Shown: positions 43,178 to 53,551, counted from the first letter of the stretch. The stretch: DNA of 64,000 bases from Bacillota bacterium (GCA_023405135.1 JAEXYZ010000037.1:1-64000); one strand, 5' to 3'. Notes: generated by a model from the sequence alone, not told the origin. A program made the numbers and translations.

Positions 43178-44362
43178 ATGACAATTTTAAAGGGGTTAAA
43201 AATTCTTGATTTTACTTCAGTACTACCTGGTTCATTAACGACAATGATGTTTGCTGATTATGGAGCGGAAGTAATTCATATAGAATCTTCGCGTCGAGTA
43301 GATTTAATGAGAATTATGCCGCCATATGATGAGCAGAAGGAGTCTTATATTCATCAATATTTAAACCGTTCAAAGAAATCGTTTACTTTAAATTTAAAGG
43401 AGCCTGAAGCGGTAGAAATTGTGAAAAACTTCATTCACGAATATGACATCATAGTGGAAGGGTTTCGTCCAGGGGTAATGAAGCGTTTAGGGTTGGATTA
43501 TGAATCTTTGAAAGAAGTAAACCCAAGGCTTATTTATTGTTCCATCACAGGGTATGGGCAAACCGGTCCATATCGAGATCGACCGGGACATGATAACAAT
43601 TACCTTTCTATCGCAGGTGTACTCGACCATTCGAGATTAAAAGGGAAAAAACCCGTTGCAATGGGGATTCAAATTGCGGATATAGCTGGAGGAACATTGC
43701 ATGCAGCGGTAGGGGTGCTAGCTGCAGCTTTGCATAGAGAGAAGACTGGTCAAGGAAAGTATATTGATGTCTCTATGACAGATGCCGTTTTTACAATGAA
43801 TGCTTTATATGGGCCTGCTTTTCTAGGAAGTGGACATAAAGCTCAACCAGAAGAAGAAATACTAAATGGTGGTACGTTTTATGACTATTATAAAACAAAG
43901 GATGGGCGCTATTTCTCGGTAGGAAGCCTAGAGCCACAATTCCGTAAATTGCTTTGTGAGGCGTTAGAAATTCCCGAATTAATTCAAAGTACTTTTAACG
44001 ATTCATCATATACACAAAAACGTTTTAAAGAAGCGATTAAAGACGCATTTTTATCGAAAAACTTTGATGAATGGCTCGAAATTTTTAATGATGATTTTCA
44101 TGGTTGTGTAGAGCCTGTTTTAACTTTTGATGAGGCGTGTGAGCATCCACAAATACAGGCACGTAATATGTTAGTGGAAGTACCAGATCATGATGGTAAA
44201 CTACAAAAGCAAATGGGGGCAGCTATTAAGTTTGACCAATTTGAGCCAGCCTATAAATTTGTTGGAGCAAAACTTGGACAACATACTGAGGAGTTGTTGT
44301 TAGAGCAAGGCTACTCAAAAGAACAGATAGCAGTGTTAACAGAAAAAGGGGTTTTACAATAA
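43178..44362 (+). CDS. CaiB/BaiF-family (family III) CoA-transferase
   Basis: 394 aa. It moves CoA between carboxylic acids. Family marks: N-terminal 'LKILDFTSVLPGSLTTMMFADYGAEVIHIE' (pattern), 'NRSKKSFTLNLK' (CoA-binding), the block 'EGFRPGVMKRLGLDYE' and the catalytic Asp in 'RPGHDNNYLSIAG' (~145-157). The C-terminal domain includes 'EHPQIQARNMLVEV'. It is monocistronic: RBS AAAGGGGATGGG before it and a terminator after it. No CoA-ligase or hydratase partner is adjacent, so the substrate is unknown (carnitine-, formate- or alpha-methylacyl-type are all possible). Confidence 0.92.
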   Translation: MTILKGLKILDFTSVLPGSLTTMMFADYGAEVIHIESSRRVDLMRIMPPYDEQKESYIHQYLNRSKKSFTLNLKEPEAVEIVKNFIHEYDIIVEGFRPGVMKRLGLDYESLKEVNPRLIYCSITGYGQTGPYRDRPGHDNNYLSIAGVLDHSRLKGKKPVAMGIQIADIAGGTLHAAVGVLAAALHREKTGQGKYIDVSMTDAVFTMNALYGPAFLGSGHKAQPEEEILNGGTFYDYYKTKDGRYFSVGSLEPQFRKLLCEALEIPELIQSTFNDSSYTQKRFKEAIKDAFLSKNFDEWLEIFNDDFHGCVEPVLTFDEACEHPQIQARNMLVEVPDHDGKLQKQMGAAIKFDQFEPAYKFVGAKLGQHTEELLLEQGYSKEQIAVLTEKGVLQ

Positions 44363-44372
44363 ATAATGTTAG

Positions 44373-44410
44373 AGGGACGTCTCATAAGGGAGTGTGAGGC
44401 GTCCCTTTTA
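44373..44410 (+). terminator. Terminator after the CoA-transferase gene
   Basis: AGGGACGTCTCA (44373-44384) pairs with TGAGGCGTCCCT (44395-44406) with one G-U pair, followed by TTTTA. Confidence 0.88.
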
Positions 44411-44508
44411 TACTGATGGGGAGCAACAGCTACAAAATATTAATAATGATTTTCAAAAATTGCTGTTACAGAAATTTAAATTCAAAACTTTGAAGATAGA
44501 ACCTTTAA

Positions 44509-45954
44509 TTAATTCTTCACATATACAGAGACAAAATCTCTTAAATTATTAAAGTGATCGTCTACTTTAAAATATTTTTTATAAATCTCCATCAATTTTT
44601 CAAATAACTCATATTGCTCAGTTGCAAACAGCGATTTTAATATATTACATACATGGGTTGATGTCATATTTGCAATCTCATAATAAGGACTTTTCTCATC
44701 ACGATACTGCTCTAGCCAAACTTCAATTGATTGTAAAACATATTGGGGAGAATTATGAACGATATATGCAATATCTCGCTGTACAGTAGCTTCTATTCGA
44801 TGAAGTAAATCTTTATCAAACTGTTGTGCATTAAAATATTCATAAATGCTCGTACAGGATGCAATTTCGTGATGTTTAAGTAAATGAATAACTTCTATAA
44901 AATTTTTGCTTTCAACAAGTGCATTAATGAGTATGTAAAAAATCTGCTCTAAATAGTTTTTATCGTATCTTTTTACAAGAGTATTTGGTTCAGGCTTTAA
45001 ATTCGGCAACACATCACTATATTCTAATAATAGTTCGATTGCATGGTTAATTAATCGATCATTTTGAATTAATTGTTTTCCATATTCAATTATTTTTTCA
45101 TTATCATTTTGTGTTGAAGTAGTAATTGCTAAAATATATGTTAAAAGGGTATGTTCCTTTTCTGATAAAGCCCATCTTCCTTTTTCCCAAGATATAATAA
45201 TGTCTTCAATCAAGGCATTTAATTTCCGGAAATGTCTTTTACCACCATTAAAATGCGAAATGAGATTTAATAAGTGAAGCTCTTTTAACTGGTAGGAACG
45301 AATATTTTCATTGTCTATTTGTTTTATTAACTGATTCATTATAATAACGGATTGATTTATTGTATATTGTGTTTCTAGCAAATTTTTAAATTGTTTCATT
45401 AGTTGCGTTGCATTTTGAATAGTATGTAAAGGTGCCTGCATAAAAGTCGAGTAAATTTTTTTACTAAATAAAAATTTCCAGAAATTCGAATCTTCATTAT
45501 AAATAATATGTACCAAATACTTTTTGCCAATTTGATAAAGATAGATTTGATGAAGCCCTCCAACAGCCTTTGAGATTTTAATCTCTTTTCCAAAAACTAA
45601 ACCAATTAAATTTTCAAATTTAAATGAATTATGTATAAGTAAATATTCAATCATGGCCTTTCTTCCTTGTATCGATGAAAAGAAAGCTTGTAATCGGTCA
45701 TGTGCATTTTCTAAATCGATTGAGGTTTCATGTAAAATAGCTTGTAAAAATAAATTTACATCCCCCCAATAGTTTTGAGCAGTCGAAAAAATAAGTTTAC
45801 TAGCCTTTTCCTTATCCACAAGAATCGAGTTTAAAGGGAGTATTGCACCAAATATCTCACTTGTATTTTCTGATAGTCTCCAGATAGCATCCTCTAACGT
45901 CTGTCCTACTTTACCTTTTGTTTGATTGAGTAGTTCATAATCCGCTTTTAGCAT
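44509..45954 (-). CDS. Uncharacterised 481-aa helical protein
   Basis: I do not recognise the family. The protein is soluble, rich in Ile, Leu, Glu and Lys, and appears almost wholly alpha-helical, with a repeat-like pattern of helix pairs from ~190 onward ('ALVESKNFIEVIHLLKHHE', 'LFATEQYELFEKLMEIYKKY'), reminiscent of TPR/HEAT-type solenoids. The first ~180 residues look like a separate globular part with 'GKKYLVHIIYN'. No signal peptide or catalytic motif is evident. It is monocistronic and lies upstream of an S-layer gene on the opposite strand. Confidence 0.75.
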   Translation of the reverse strand: MLKADYELLNQTKGKVGQTLEDAIWRLSENTSEIFGAILPLNSILVDKEKASKLIFSTAQNYWGDVNLFLQAILHETSIDLENAHDRLQAFFSSIQGRKAMIEYLLIHNSFKFENLIGLVFGKEIKISKAVGGLHQIYLYQIGKKYLVHIIYNEDSNFWKFLFSKKIYSTFMQAPLHTIQNATQLMKQFKNLLETQYTINQSVIIMNQLIKQIDNENIRSYQLKELHLLNLISHFNGGKRHFRKLNALIEDIIISWEKGRWALSEKEHTLLTYILAITTSTQNDNEKIIEYGKQLIQNDRLINHAIELLLEYSDVLPNLKPEPNTLVKRYDKNYLEQIFYILINALVESKNFIEVIHLLKHHEIASCTSIYEYFNAQQFDKDLLHRIEATVQRDIAYIVHNSPQYVLQSIEVWLEQYRDEKSPYYEIANMTSTHVCNILKSLFATEQYELFEKLMEIYKKYFKVDDHFNNLRDFVSVYVKN

Positions 45955-46060
45955 TAAGACACCTCTATTCCTATAAGAGAAATTCTACCAAAAAATATAT
46001 CAAAAATATTTGGAAAATAGAATATCTGAAAGAAGGACATCTATTTTCAGAAGCGTTTAT

Positions 46061-46246
46061 TTAGCCTTTTTTACTTTTTAATGTAATAGCAGCTAATATT
46101 GTTGCAATGTAAACGACAGCTGTGAAGATGGCGCTTGGAATTGGAAGGCTGCCAGTATTCATATAGGATTTAACTAAATTAATTGTAAAAAGAACGGATA
46201 AAAATAAACAAATAAAAAAATGCCTTTTAATTTTATTTTCCTTCAT
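46061..46246 (-). CDS. Small two-helix membrane protein
   Basis: 61 aa with two hydrophobic helices (~9-27 and ~36-53) and basic ends ('KENKIKRH', 'LKSKKG'), so both termini are probably cytosolic. The ATG at 46246 is eight bases after GGAG; an in-frame GTG nine bases earlier overlaps that site. Function unknown. The good ribosome site and typical inner-membrane charge pattern support a real gene. Confidence 0.6.
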   Translation of the reverse strand: MKENKIKRHFFICLFLSVLFTINLVKSYMNTGSLPIPSAIFTAVVYIATILAAITLKSKKG

Positions 46247-46255
46247 GTTTGCCAC

Positions 46256-46568
46256 TCCAAATTTATAGTTAATTCCATACTAACATCTGATAAGTGACAA
46301 TAAAATTATTTTATTGTGAACCAATTTTCCATTTATCTATTTCATTAAAATAATCCCTATATCATTTTATATATAAGCTGTATTAGAATTATAGAATATA
46401 CATCTAATAGTTAGTAATATAGCCAACTAAAGTATTAGGTTGAAATAATTGCATTTTTTTCATATCTTTATCAATGTATAATGTCTATTAACCGATATAA
46501 TTTATATAGCGTTTTTTGGAGAAGATTCTTTCAATTTAAATAGAAAAAACTTAAAGGAGGCTTTTGAA
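46256..46568. other. Promoter and leader region of the SLH-protein gene
   Basis: 313 AT-rich bases. A TATAAT box at 46476-46481 may be the -10 of the S-layer-type gene, with a ~90-base leader; a -35 is unclear (TTTTTT or TTGCAT at off spacing). Long leaders are common for S-layer genes. No terminator or known riboswitch is seen. Confidence 0.4.
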
Positions 46569-49500
46569 ATGGAAAAAGGCAAGTTTAAAAAGCTGAATAA
46601 AGCAACAGTTGCTACCATTTTAGCTGCCAGTGGTGTTGCTGTAGTTGTTCCGCAGCCAACATTTGCAAATACATTTAAAGATTTGAACCCAAAAGCAGAT
46701 TACTATGGGCCTGTCATGGAATTAGCGGGTCGTGGAATAATTAGTGGGTACTCAGATGGTACTTTTCGTCCAAACAGTATTGTAACACGTGGACAAGCAG
46801 CAAAGATGCTAGCGCTAGCTTTAAAGCTGGATGTAAAAAATGTAGTAAATCCTCGTTTTAAAGACGTACCGACATCGAATCAGTTTTATCCATATATTGC
46901 TGCCTTAGTTCAAGAAGGGTTAATCGATGGTTATTCAGACCAATCGTTTCAACCAGATGAGCCGATTACACGAGGTCAAATAGCTAAGGCTTTAACATTA
47001 GGTTATCGCTTCAGTGTAGCTACAAAGCTCACTCATCATTTCGAAGATGTTCCAAGCAATAATAGTAACGCATACTATATTCAAACTTTAATAGATTTAA
47101 ATATTACAAAGGGAGTTACACCAGTATCATTTAAACCTCATGACCCTATTACAAGAGGGCAGATTGCAACCTTTATTGTTAGAGCTGAAAATGCAGATGG
47201 CTCAAATATGGCTGTAAATACAGTTGGGAAAATTGAAGGAAATAAAGTTTATATAAACTCTGTTCCATATACAATTGATCCTAGTTTAACTGCAATTTTT
47301 AATGAAAGTAATGAAGCTGTTCTTCAAGGTGCATATGTAGAAGGTACTTTTAATGGAAAAACAATTAAATCATTATCAAAGCTAACAATTAATGCATCAG
47401 GTTCTAACAATAGAATGCTCCAATTTGATGGAAAGAACTCGAGCTATTCTGGGCAACTTGTTATAAATGGCAATTATGTTCAATTTAAAAATTGGTCATT
47501 AATGGGGACTGTAACAATAAGCGAAACACCTCGTAAATCTTTAAGTTATTATACAAATCGATTACAAAACGTTCGTATTGCTAGTTTAAATGGTGTAGGC
47601 TTTATTGATTGGACTAAACCAACAGATCCGGGCTCTGACAAATTTTTAAACCCTGATGAAAATAAAGAGCTAAATGATAAACCAACAAATAATAACTCAT
47701 CCAAAGTAATTCCTCGCATGCCAGTAATAGAGAAGTATGTTGATTTTACAAATTGTACGGTAGAACGTTTAGTAATTGAGCAAAATCGTACATATGTTGC
47801 GGGTGATAAAAAGTTTGGCAGTATAACTGTACAAAAAGATGTTAAACAGTTTGAACTTTATGCTGATGCTAAAACAATGTATATCCAAACGGATACATCA
47901 GTTATCATGTATGGCTCTAGTGATATTAATTATGTTTATAAGAATAGTTATTATGACGTCTTTTTCAATTCTGATAGTTATATAGACATTTTAGCAGTTG
48001 ATAATAGCTTTGGATGGATTGATCTTGGTGACAACGCTTATGTAGATAAAGCCATATTACCTGTTGGTAAAGGTGTAAATGATATTTTTGATGATTTTGC
48101 TAATGATGGTGGGAACATCGGAGATATTGAAGACGAAAATGGTGATGATGTTGATCAAAATCCTGGTGATGATGAGGTACCAGATACAACAAATCCAGAA
48201 ATAATCGACTTAAAAGTTATACCAGCTGGTGACGGTGGCGAAGTACAGCTAACTGCTAATGAAGACGGTACATACTATTATGTAGTTCGCAGAGCAGAGG
48301 ATATACAAAAAGGGATTCAAACGGTGCCAACAGTAAGAGAAATCATCGTTGGTGCAAGAGGAAGCGGTCAAGTTGTTAAAGATCAAACAGCATTTTTCGA
48401 TATAACAGGTTTAGAAGAAGAACAAGATTATATTCTATATGTAGTTGTAGTAGATCCGTCAGAAAATGTTTCGAAAGTAGAAAATAAACCATTTACAACA
48501 ACTGATGGAACTTTACCGCAAGTAAACAATTTAACAGCTAGAGCGCTACATGGTGGTCAACGAATTGAATTTAGCTTTAGACCAAGTGAACCTGGGGAGT
48601 ATTTCTATTTCATAAGACCTCTAACAACTTTGCCGGACCCGACAACAGAGGATATTATTAGAAATCCTATAGGAAGAGGAACGATTAGAAGTCTTGAAGA
48701 GTTAGAAAATGGATTTGTTACAGATATCGCTACATCTTTAGCGCCTAATTCAGAGTATGAATTATATGTGGTAATGCGAGATAAGTGGGGGAACATTTCA
48801 AATGATCCACCACAAAAAGTAACTGTCAAAACAGGGGATTTAGATAATACACCACCGTATATCGTTGATGGAAAACTTAATGTTTTAAATTATGAGGAAA
48901 ATACGTTTTATTTTGAAGTAAGTGAAGAATTAGACCCTGAGGCTGCTGGGAATATTCAAAATTACCTACTATCAGGAACAGGGATTATTAATACTAGTGG
49001 GCAAGATGTAATTCATCCAGAAAAGGTTGTTTATGATAAAGCACGTAATCGAATCATTTTAACCATTCCTTCATTAACAGGTTTTGTTAATGGTGACAAT
49101 TTAATTGTTACAGTGCTTCCGAGTGTAAAGGATATTGCTAATAATGACTTTGAAAATACAAGCAATATTCATCCTAGTGCAACACCTAGAAATAGAGCCG
49201 AATATATTCATTCTGATGCAACACTTCCTGTCTTAACATTGATTGGTCAGCCACAAGTAAACCCTTCTAAATCAGCGGCATTAGTAAAATATCGTGCCAA
49301 TAAAGCGGGGACTTACCACTATGTAATTATGGAATCAGGCATCGATCCATCGACTATAGATGGACGAGAAATGATTAAAGCAATACAAGATAATGCAACA
49401 AGCCTAAATGTTACGTCTGGTGATACTGTTGTCGGTATCGATATTGTTGGAAGTAATGGCAATCAACCGGCACAACTTGGGGAACAACAAATCAATATTC

Positions 49501-50885
49501 CATTCCCAGAAAGAACGGCTTTAAATCCATATAAGAGCTATGATTTATATATCGTTTTAAGAGACCGTTCAGGGAATATATCGCAAGTACGCTCAACGCC
49601 TCTTATTGCTGATGAGCTACCGCCAACGATTAATGGTGTAGATATAAAAATTAATAATGGGGATCGATCCGGAGTTCTTTCTTTCTCATCTACTGAAATG
49701 GGTGAATATTACTATCTTGTTAGAAAAGAAGGAGAAGAGCCAGCCTTACCAACAAATGAAGCTGATTTAAAAACGTACATTTTAGAAAATGGTATTAAAA
49801 GAGAAATGCGTGAGTTAGGAAACAGTGTTTCTTTAACTGGGCTAAATCCACATGAAAACTATGAATTATACTTAGCTGCAAAAGATTTATTTGGTAACGT
49901 AACAATTTTTAAAAATCATAGAGTGAATGAAGCTGGTACTAGTTTAGTCCATGATGGTGTAATGAAATACAAATTCTATTCAGATGGAACTGCACCGAAA
50001 ATTGGCGAGGTAGTAAGAAAACTATCCCGAGCAGAGTTTGAAGTGGTGAATAATCCAGCGAGCTTAAGTGGAACTGGCAACTTTGAATCTGTAACATATG
50101 AAGAGAACAAAACATTCTTAGTAACCTTCTCAGAATCGATTATATTAGATGATCCAACAGAGAACTTCTTTGTAATTAGAGATGAAAATGGTGATCCTAT
50201 TGATCAGACTAAATATTCGTTTGTATTTGAAGACTACTATGATGAAACTAAACCAAATACGGTAAATTCTCCAAAGAATACTTGGAGCCCTAGAAGAATG
50301 ATTATTAAATTCAATGATGAAATTAAAAGCAGCTTTAGTGTCGTAATTGATGCGAATGCGGTAGATATAAATAAACCAGATGCATTTGGTGGAAATAATA
50401 AATTTGAAGATAATAATTCACTTGGAAATAATGCAATCGGACATTATAAATATCCAACTACTTCTGCGAATAATGAAATCCTAGCTGGAGCATTAACAGG
50501 AAATATCACATCTGTAGGTGGATATAAATACTCTAGCACAATGGATTTACTAGTTCAAATCAATACAACTTTAGATTGGAAGCAGACATATTACTTTGCA
50601 GTGGCAAACGTAAGTGCGCAAAATTTAACTGCAGATGATATTATTAGAGTAGTTGATAAAGGTACAACTATCCAAGGTGTTACTGCAGGTGGTAAAGATG
50701 AACTAGATGTAAGTACTATCAGTGAGGGAAGCTTCGTACTTCACCTACGAACTCCAGTTTCAGGTCAAGTATTTACTACAGGTCAAAAAATCTATCTATT
50801 AACAGTTGACCAATACGGTAACGTTGTAATGGCGATGGATAGAGAGAATAACTCGAATAACTATATTTTAATTACAGCGCCGTAA
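46569..50885 (+). CDS. S-layer-type surface protein with three SLH domains
   Basis: 1438 aa. A signal peptide (cleavage after ~'PTFA', residue ~33) is followed by three SLH domains at ~34-85, ~95-150 and ~157-212, each with an 'ITRGQ'/'VTRGQ' motif that binds pyruvylated cell-wall polymer. A beta-rich linker (~215-530) contains an acidic Asn/Asp patch. Then come repeated Ig/fibronectin-like modules (~540-644, ~645-757, ~880-1015, ~1017-1120) sharing 'GEYYYLVR' and 'YELYVVMRDKWGN(I/V)' type motifs, with one Big_5-like module at ~760-877. The ~300-residue C-terminal part is unassigned. The start follows AAAGGAGG. It is probably a main or auxiliary S-layer protein. Confidence 0.93.
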   Translation: MEKGKFKKLNKATVATILAASGVAVVVPQPTFANTFKDLNPKADYYGPVMELAGRGIISGYSDGTFRPNSIVTRGQAAKMLALALKLDVKNVVNPRFKDVPTSNQFYPYIAALVQEGLIDGYSDQSFQPDEPITRGQIAKALTLGYRFSVATKLTHHFEDVPSNNSNAYYIQTLIDLNITKGVTPVSFKPHDPITRGQIATFIVRAENADGSNMAVNTVGKIEGNKVYINSVPYTIDPSLTAIFNESNEAVLQGAYVEGTFNGKTIKSLSKLTINASGSNNRMLQFDGKNSSYSGQLVINGNYVQFKNWSLMGTVTISETPRKSLSYYTNRLQNVRIASLNGVGFIDWTKPTDPGSDKFLNPDENKELNDKPTNNNSSKVIPRMPVIEKYVDFTNCTVERLVIEQNRTYVAGDKKFGSITVQKDVKQFELYADAKTMYIQTDTSVIMYGSSDINYVYKNSYYDVFFNSDSYIDILAVDNSFGWIDLGDNAYVDKAILPVGKGVNDIFDDFANDGGNIGDIEDENGDDVDQNPGDDEVPDTTNPEIIDLKVIPAGDGGEVQLTANEDGTYYYVVRRAEDIQKGIQTVPTVREIIVGARGSGQVVKDQTAFFDITGLEEEQDYILYVVVVDPSENVSKVENKPFTTTDGTLPQVNNLTARALHGGQRIEFSFRPSEPGEYFYFIRPLTTLPDPTTEDIIRNPIGRGTIRSLEELENGFVTDIATSLAPNSEYELYVVMRDKWGNISNDPPQKVTVKTGDLDNTPPYIVDGKLNVLNYEENTFYFEVSEELDPEAAGNIQNYLLSGTGIINTSGQDVIHPEKVVYDKARNRIILTIPSLTGFVNGDNLIVTVLPSVKDIANNDFENTSNIHPSATPRNRAEYIHSDATLPVLTLIGQPQVNPSKSAALVKYRANKAGTYHYVIMESGIDPSTIDGREMIKAIQDNATSLNVTSGDTVVGIDIVGSNGNQPAQLGEQQINIPFPERTALNPYKSYDLYIVLRDRSGNISQVRSTPLIADELPPTINGVDIKINNGDRSGVLSFSSTEMGEYYYLVRKEGEEPALPTNEADLKTYILENGIKREMRELGNSVSLTGLNPHENYELYLAAKDLFGNVTIFKNHRVNEAGTSLVHDGVMKYKFYSDGTAPKIGEVVRKLSRAEFEVVNNPASLSGTGNFESVTYEENKTFLVTFSESIILDDPTENFFVIRDENGDPIDQTKYSFVFEDYYDETKPNTVNSPKNTWSPRRMIIKFNDEIKSSFSVVIDANAVDINKPDAFGGNNKFEDNNSLGNNAIGHYKYPTTSANNEILAGALTGNITSVGGYKYSSTMDLLVQINTTLDWKQTYYFAVANVSAQNLTADDIIRVVDKGTTIQGVTAGGKDELDVSTISEGSFVLHLRTPVSGQVFTTGQKIYLLTVDQYGNVVMAMDRENNSNNYILITAP

Positions 50886-50894
50886 TTTTTTAGC

Positions 50895-50937
50895 AAGGAT
50901 GTCCTAAAGTTACAAAACTTTAGGACATCCTTCTTTT
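50895..50937 (+). terminator. Terminator of the SLH-protein gene
   Basis: A perfect 17-bp stem (50895-50911 with 50916-50932) is followed by CTTTT, as expected for a highly expressed gene. Confidence 0.93.
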
Positions 50938-51010
50938 ATTGAAATAATGGTTCTATTAAGATAAAATTTCCATATATAGTATAAAAAACAGAAATATAGA
51001 GGAAAAAGAT

Positions 51011-51940
51011 ATGACCTACCTATCTATGATTTTCTTTCAAATTGTTGCACCAATATTAGTGCTTTTAGTGATTGGTGCAGCATTGCAGAGGAAATTCCAA
51101 TTTAACTTAAAAGCAATGTCTCATTTAATTATATACTGTTTCATGCCGGTGACCGTTTTACTTAATATTTATGAAACAACGATTGAAATGAGCGTATTAG
51201 GGCAAGTTGCATTATTTATCCTTCTTTTAATAGGAAGCCAAATGCTTCTAGGTCATGTAATTGCAAAAATATTAGGACTCAATCGAATGGAGTCTGCAGT
51301 TTTTAAAAATAGTGTTGTTCTTATTAACTCTGGAAATTATGGAATTCCTGTTGCTCAAATGATATTTGCCACTCAGCCAATAGGTGTTGCAATTCAGGTA
51401 ATTCTAGTAATCTTTCAAAATGTAACAACTTACACTTATGGATTATATAATTTAATTTCTGCAACAAAATCGGGTAAGGAAATTATAAAGGATTTTCTAA
51501 AAATGCCGATTTTACATGCACTTCTATTAGGCATTATTTTGAATGTCTTAAATGTCAACATTCCTCAAACTTTGCGAATCCCGCTTGACCATATTTCAGA
51601 AGGGTTTATTGCGGTAGCATTAATTACCCTTGGTGCACAGCTTTCACAAATCGAAATGCGAACAATGCTAAATAAAACAATTTTAATTAGCTGTTTTACT
51701 AGATTAATAGTAGGGCCTGCAGTTGCATTATTAATTATATTTATACTAGGACTTGATGGAGTAGTAGCACAATCGCTTTTAATAGCTAGTTCGTTCCCAA
51801 CTTCACGTAATAGCTCAAGTCTTGCTCTTGAATATGATATTGAATCAAACACAGCTGCACAAACTGTTTTATTATCAACAATTGTTAGCTGTTTGACAGT
51901 AACGGTTGTTATCTATTTATCTACAGTTCTATTTGGATAA
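51011..51940 (+). CDS. AEC-family transporter
   Basis: 309 aa, about ten helices, of the auxin efflux carrier superfamily (malate permease-type proteins in Bacilli). Marks: 'MSHLIIYCFMPVTVLLNIYE' in the first half, 'VLINSGNYGIPVAQMIF' (the N-x-G-N-Y-G motif, ~100) in the fourth helix, and 'VALITLGAQLSQIE' in the second half with the paired crossover helix 'ASSFPTSRNSSSLALEY'. RBS AGAGGAAA precedes the start. Substrate unknown; organic acids are usual. Confidence 0.9.
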   Translation: MTYLSMIFFQIVAPILVLLVIGAALQRKFQFNLKAMSHLIIYCFMPVTVLLNIYETTIEMSVLGQVALFILLLIGSQMLLGHVIAKILGLNRMESAVFKNSVVLINSGNYGIPVAQMIFATQPIGVAIQVILVIFQNVTTYTYGLYNLISATKSGKEIIKDFLKMPILHALLLGIILNVLNVNIPQTLRIPLDHISEGFIAVALITLGAQLSQIEMRTMLNKTILISCFTRLIVGPAVALLIIFILGLDGVVAQSLLIASSFPTSRNSSSLALEYDIESNTAAQTVLLSTIVSCLTVTVVIYLSTVLFG

Positions 51941-51944
51941 TAAT

Positions 51945-51985
51945 AAAACGCTTCGTAATTCGACTAGAATTACGAAGCGTTTTTT
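51945..51985. terminator. Bidirectional terminator between the AEC gene and katA
   Basis: A perfect 17-bp stem (51945-51961 with 51967-51983) with A and T tracts on either side. Confidence 0.94.
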
Positions 51986-52016
51986 ATGGATTGGATATCA
52001 ATGAAAAACTAGTTAG

Positions 52017-53510
52017 TTATTGACCTACTTTAGTTAAGTATGGGTTTGAAAGGTCCATGCCGTCTAAAGTAAGGCCAAGAGCTTTTGCAACACCTTCACC
52101 GTATGCTGGATCAGCTAAGTAGCAGTGTAAGATGTGACGACGTTGAATAAATTCTTCAACACCTTGTAGATTTGTAGCAGTGTTGTCGAATAAACGTTGT
52201 TGTTCTTCTGCTGTCATTAAGTTAAATAGTTTACCTGGTTGCTCAAAGTAGTTGTTGTCATCTTCACGGAAGTCAAAGATGTCAGCTGGACCATCTAAAG
52301 CAAGTGCAGGGTCTTTGTATTGTGGTTGAGCTTGTAGTGCACCATAACTATTTGGATAGTAAGATAAAGCACTACCGTTGTTACCATCTACACGCATTGC
52401 ACCATCACGGTGATAGGCGATGAATGGGCAACGTGGTTTATTAACTGGAATTTGGTAATGATTCACACCTAAACGGTAACGAGTTGCGTCTTGGTAAGCG
52501 AACAGACGAGCTTGTAACATACGGTCAGGTGAGAATGAGATACCAGGCACTACGTTAGATGGAGCAAATGCTGCTTGCTCTACATCAGCAAAGTAGTTTT
52601 CTGGGTTTTTGTTTAATTCGAATTCACCAACAGGAATTAATGGATATTCAGATTTGTACCAAACTTTAGTTAAGTCAAATGGGTTATCTTTATGATTACG
52701 AGCTTGTTCTTCTGTCATCACTTGGATATACATTTTCCATTTAGGGAAATCACCGCGTTCGATAGCTTCGAATAAGTCGCGTTGAGAAGATTCACGGTCT
52801 TGACCGATTACTTTTGCAGCTTCTTCATCAGTTAAGTTTTTAATACCTTGCTCTGTACGGAAGTGGAATTTCACATATACGCGCTCACCAGCTTCGTTGA
52901 TCATTGAGTATGTGTGAGAACCGAATCCGTGCATATGACGGTAGCCATCAGGAATACCACGGTCACTCATTACAATTGTAACTTGGTGTAAAGCTTCAGG
53001 TAGGCTAGTCCAGAAATCCCAGTTACTATTCGCATTATGCATGTTTGTTTTTGGGTCACGTTTAACAACGTGGTTTAAATCTGGGAAGTGTAATGGATCA
53101 CGGAAGAAGAATACAGGTGTGTTGTTACCAACTAAATCCCAGTTACCTTCTTCAGTATAGAATTTAAGTGCGAAACCGCGAATATCACGCTCTGCATCAG
53201 CTGCACCACGTTCACCAGCTACTGTAGAGAAACGTGCGAACATTTCAGTTTTCTTACCAACTTGTGAGAACATTTTTGCTTTTGTATATTTAGTGATGTC
53301 ATGAGTTACTGTGAAAGTACCAAATGCACCTGAACCTTTAGCGTGCATACGACGCTCAGGAATAACTTCACGGTTAAAGTTAGCTAATTTTTCAATTAGA
53401 AAAACGTCTTGTAAAAGAATTGGGCCGCGTCGACCAGCAGTTAATACATCGTCATTACTTACAACTGGAGCACCAGTAGTAGTAGTTAAACGTTGATCGT
53501 TTTTTGTCAT
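52017..53510 (-). CDS. katA: Catalase (monofunctional haem type)
   Basis: 497 aa. It disproportionates hydrogen peroxide. Catalytic His56 is in 'ERRMHAKGSGAFGTF', the distal-side block is 'ARFSTVAGERGAADAERDIRGFALKFYTEEGNWD' (pattern) with the conserved Asn in 'VGNNTPVFFFRDP' further on, and the haem-binding Tyr lies in 'RLFAYQDATRYRLG' (~337). It is a small-subunit clade catalase. RBS AGGAGG precedes the ATG. A promoter with a PerR-box-like site lies upstream. Many codons look GC-richer and more biased than in neighbouring genes, consistent with high expression. Confidence 0.98.
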   Translation of the reverse strand: MTKNDQRLTTTTGAPVVSNDDVLTAGRRGPILLQDVFLIEKLANFNREVIPERRMHAKGSGAFGTFTVTHDITKYTKAKMFSQVGKKTEMFARFSTVAGERGAADAERDIRGFALKFYTEEGNWDLVGNNTPVFFFRDPLHFPDLNHVVKRDPKTNMHNANSNWDFWTSLPEALHQVTIVMSDRGIPDGYRHMHGFGSHTYSMINEAGERVYVKFHFRTEQGIKNLTDEEAAKVIGQDRESSQRDLFEAIERGDFPKWKMYIQVMTEEQARNHKDNPFDLTKVWYKSEYPLIPVGEFELNKNPENYFADVEQAAFAPSNVVPGISFSPDRMLQARLFAYQDATRYRLGVNHYQIPVNKPRCPFIAYHRDGAMRVDGNNGSALSYYPNSYGALQAQPQYKDPALALDGPADIFDFREDDNNYFEQPGKLFNLMTAEEQQRLFDNTATNLQGVEEFIQRRHILHCYLADPAYGEGVAKALGLTLDGMDLSNPYLTKVGQ

Positions 53511-53551
53511 TTTTGTACCTCCTAAAATTTTAAATTACCTCTTCGAAAGTC

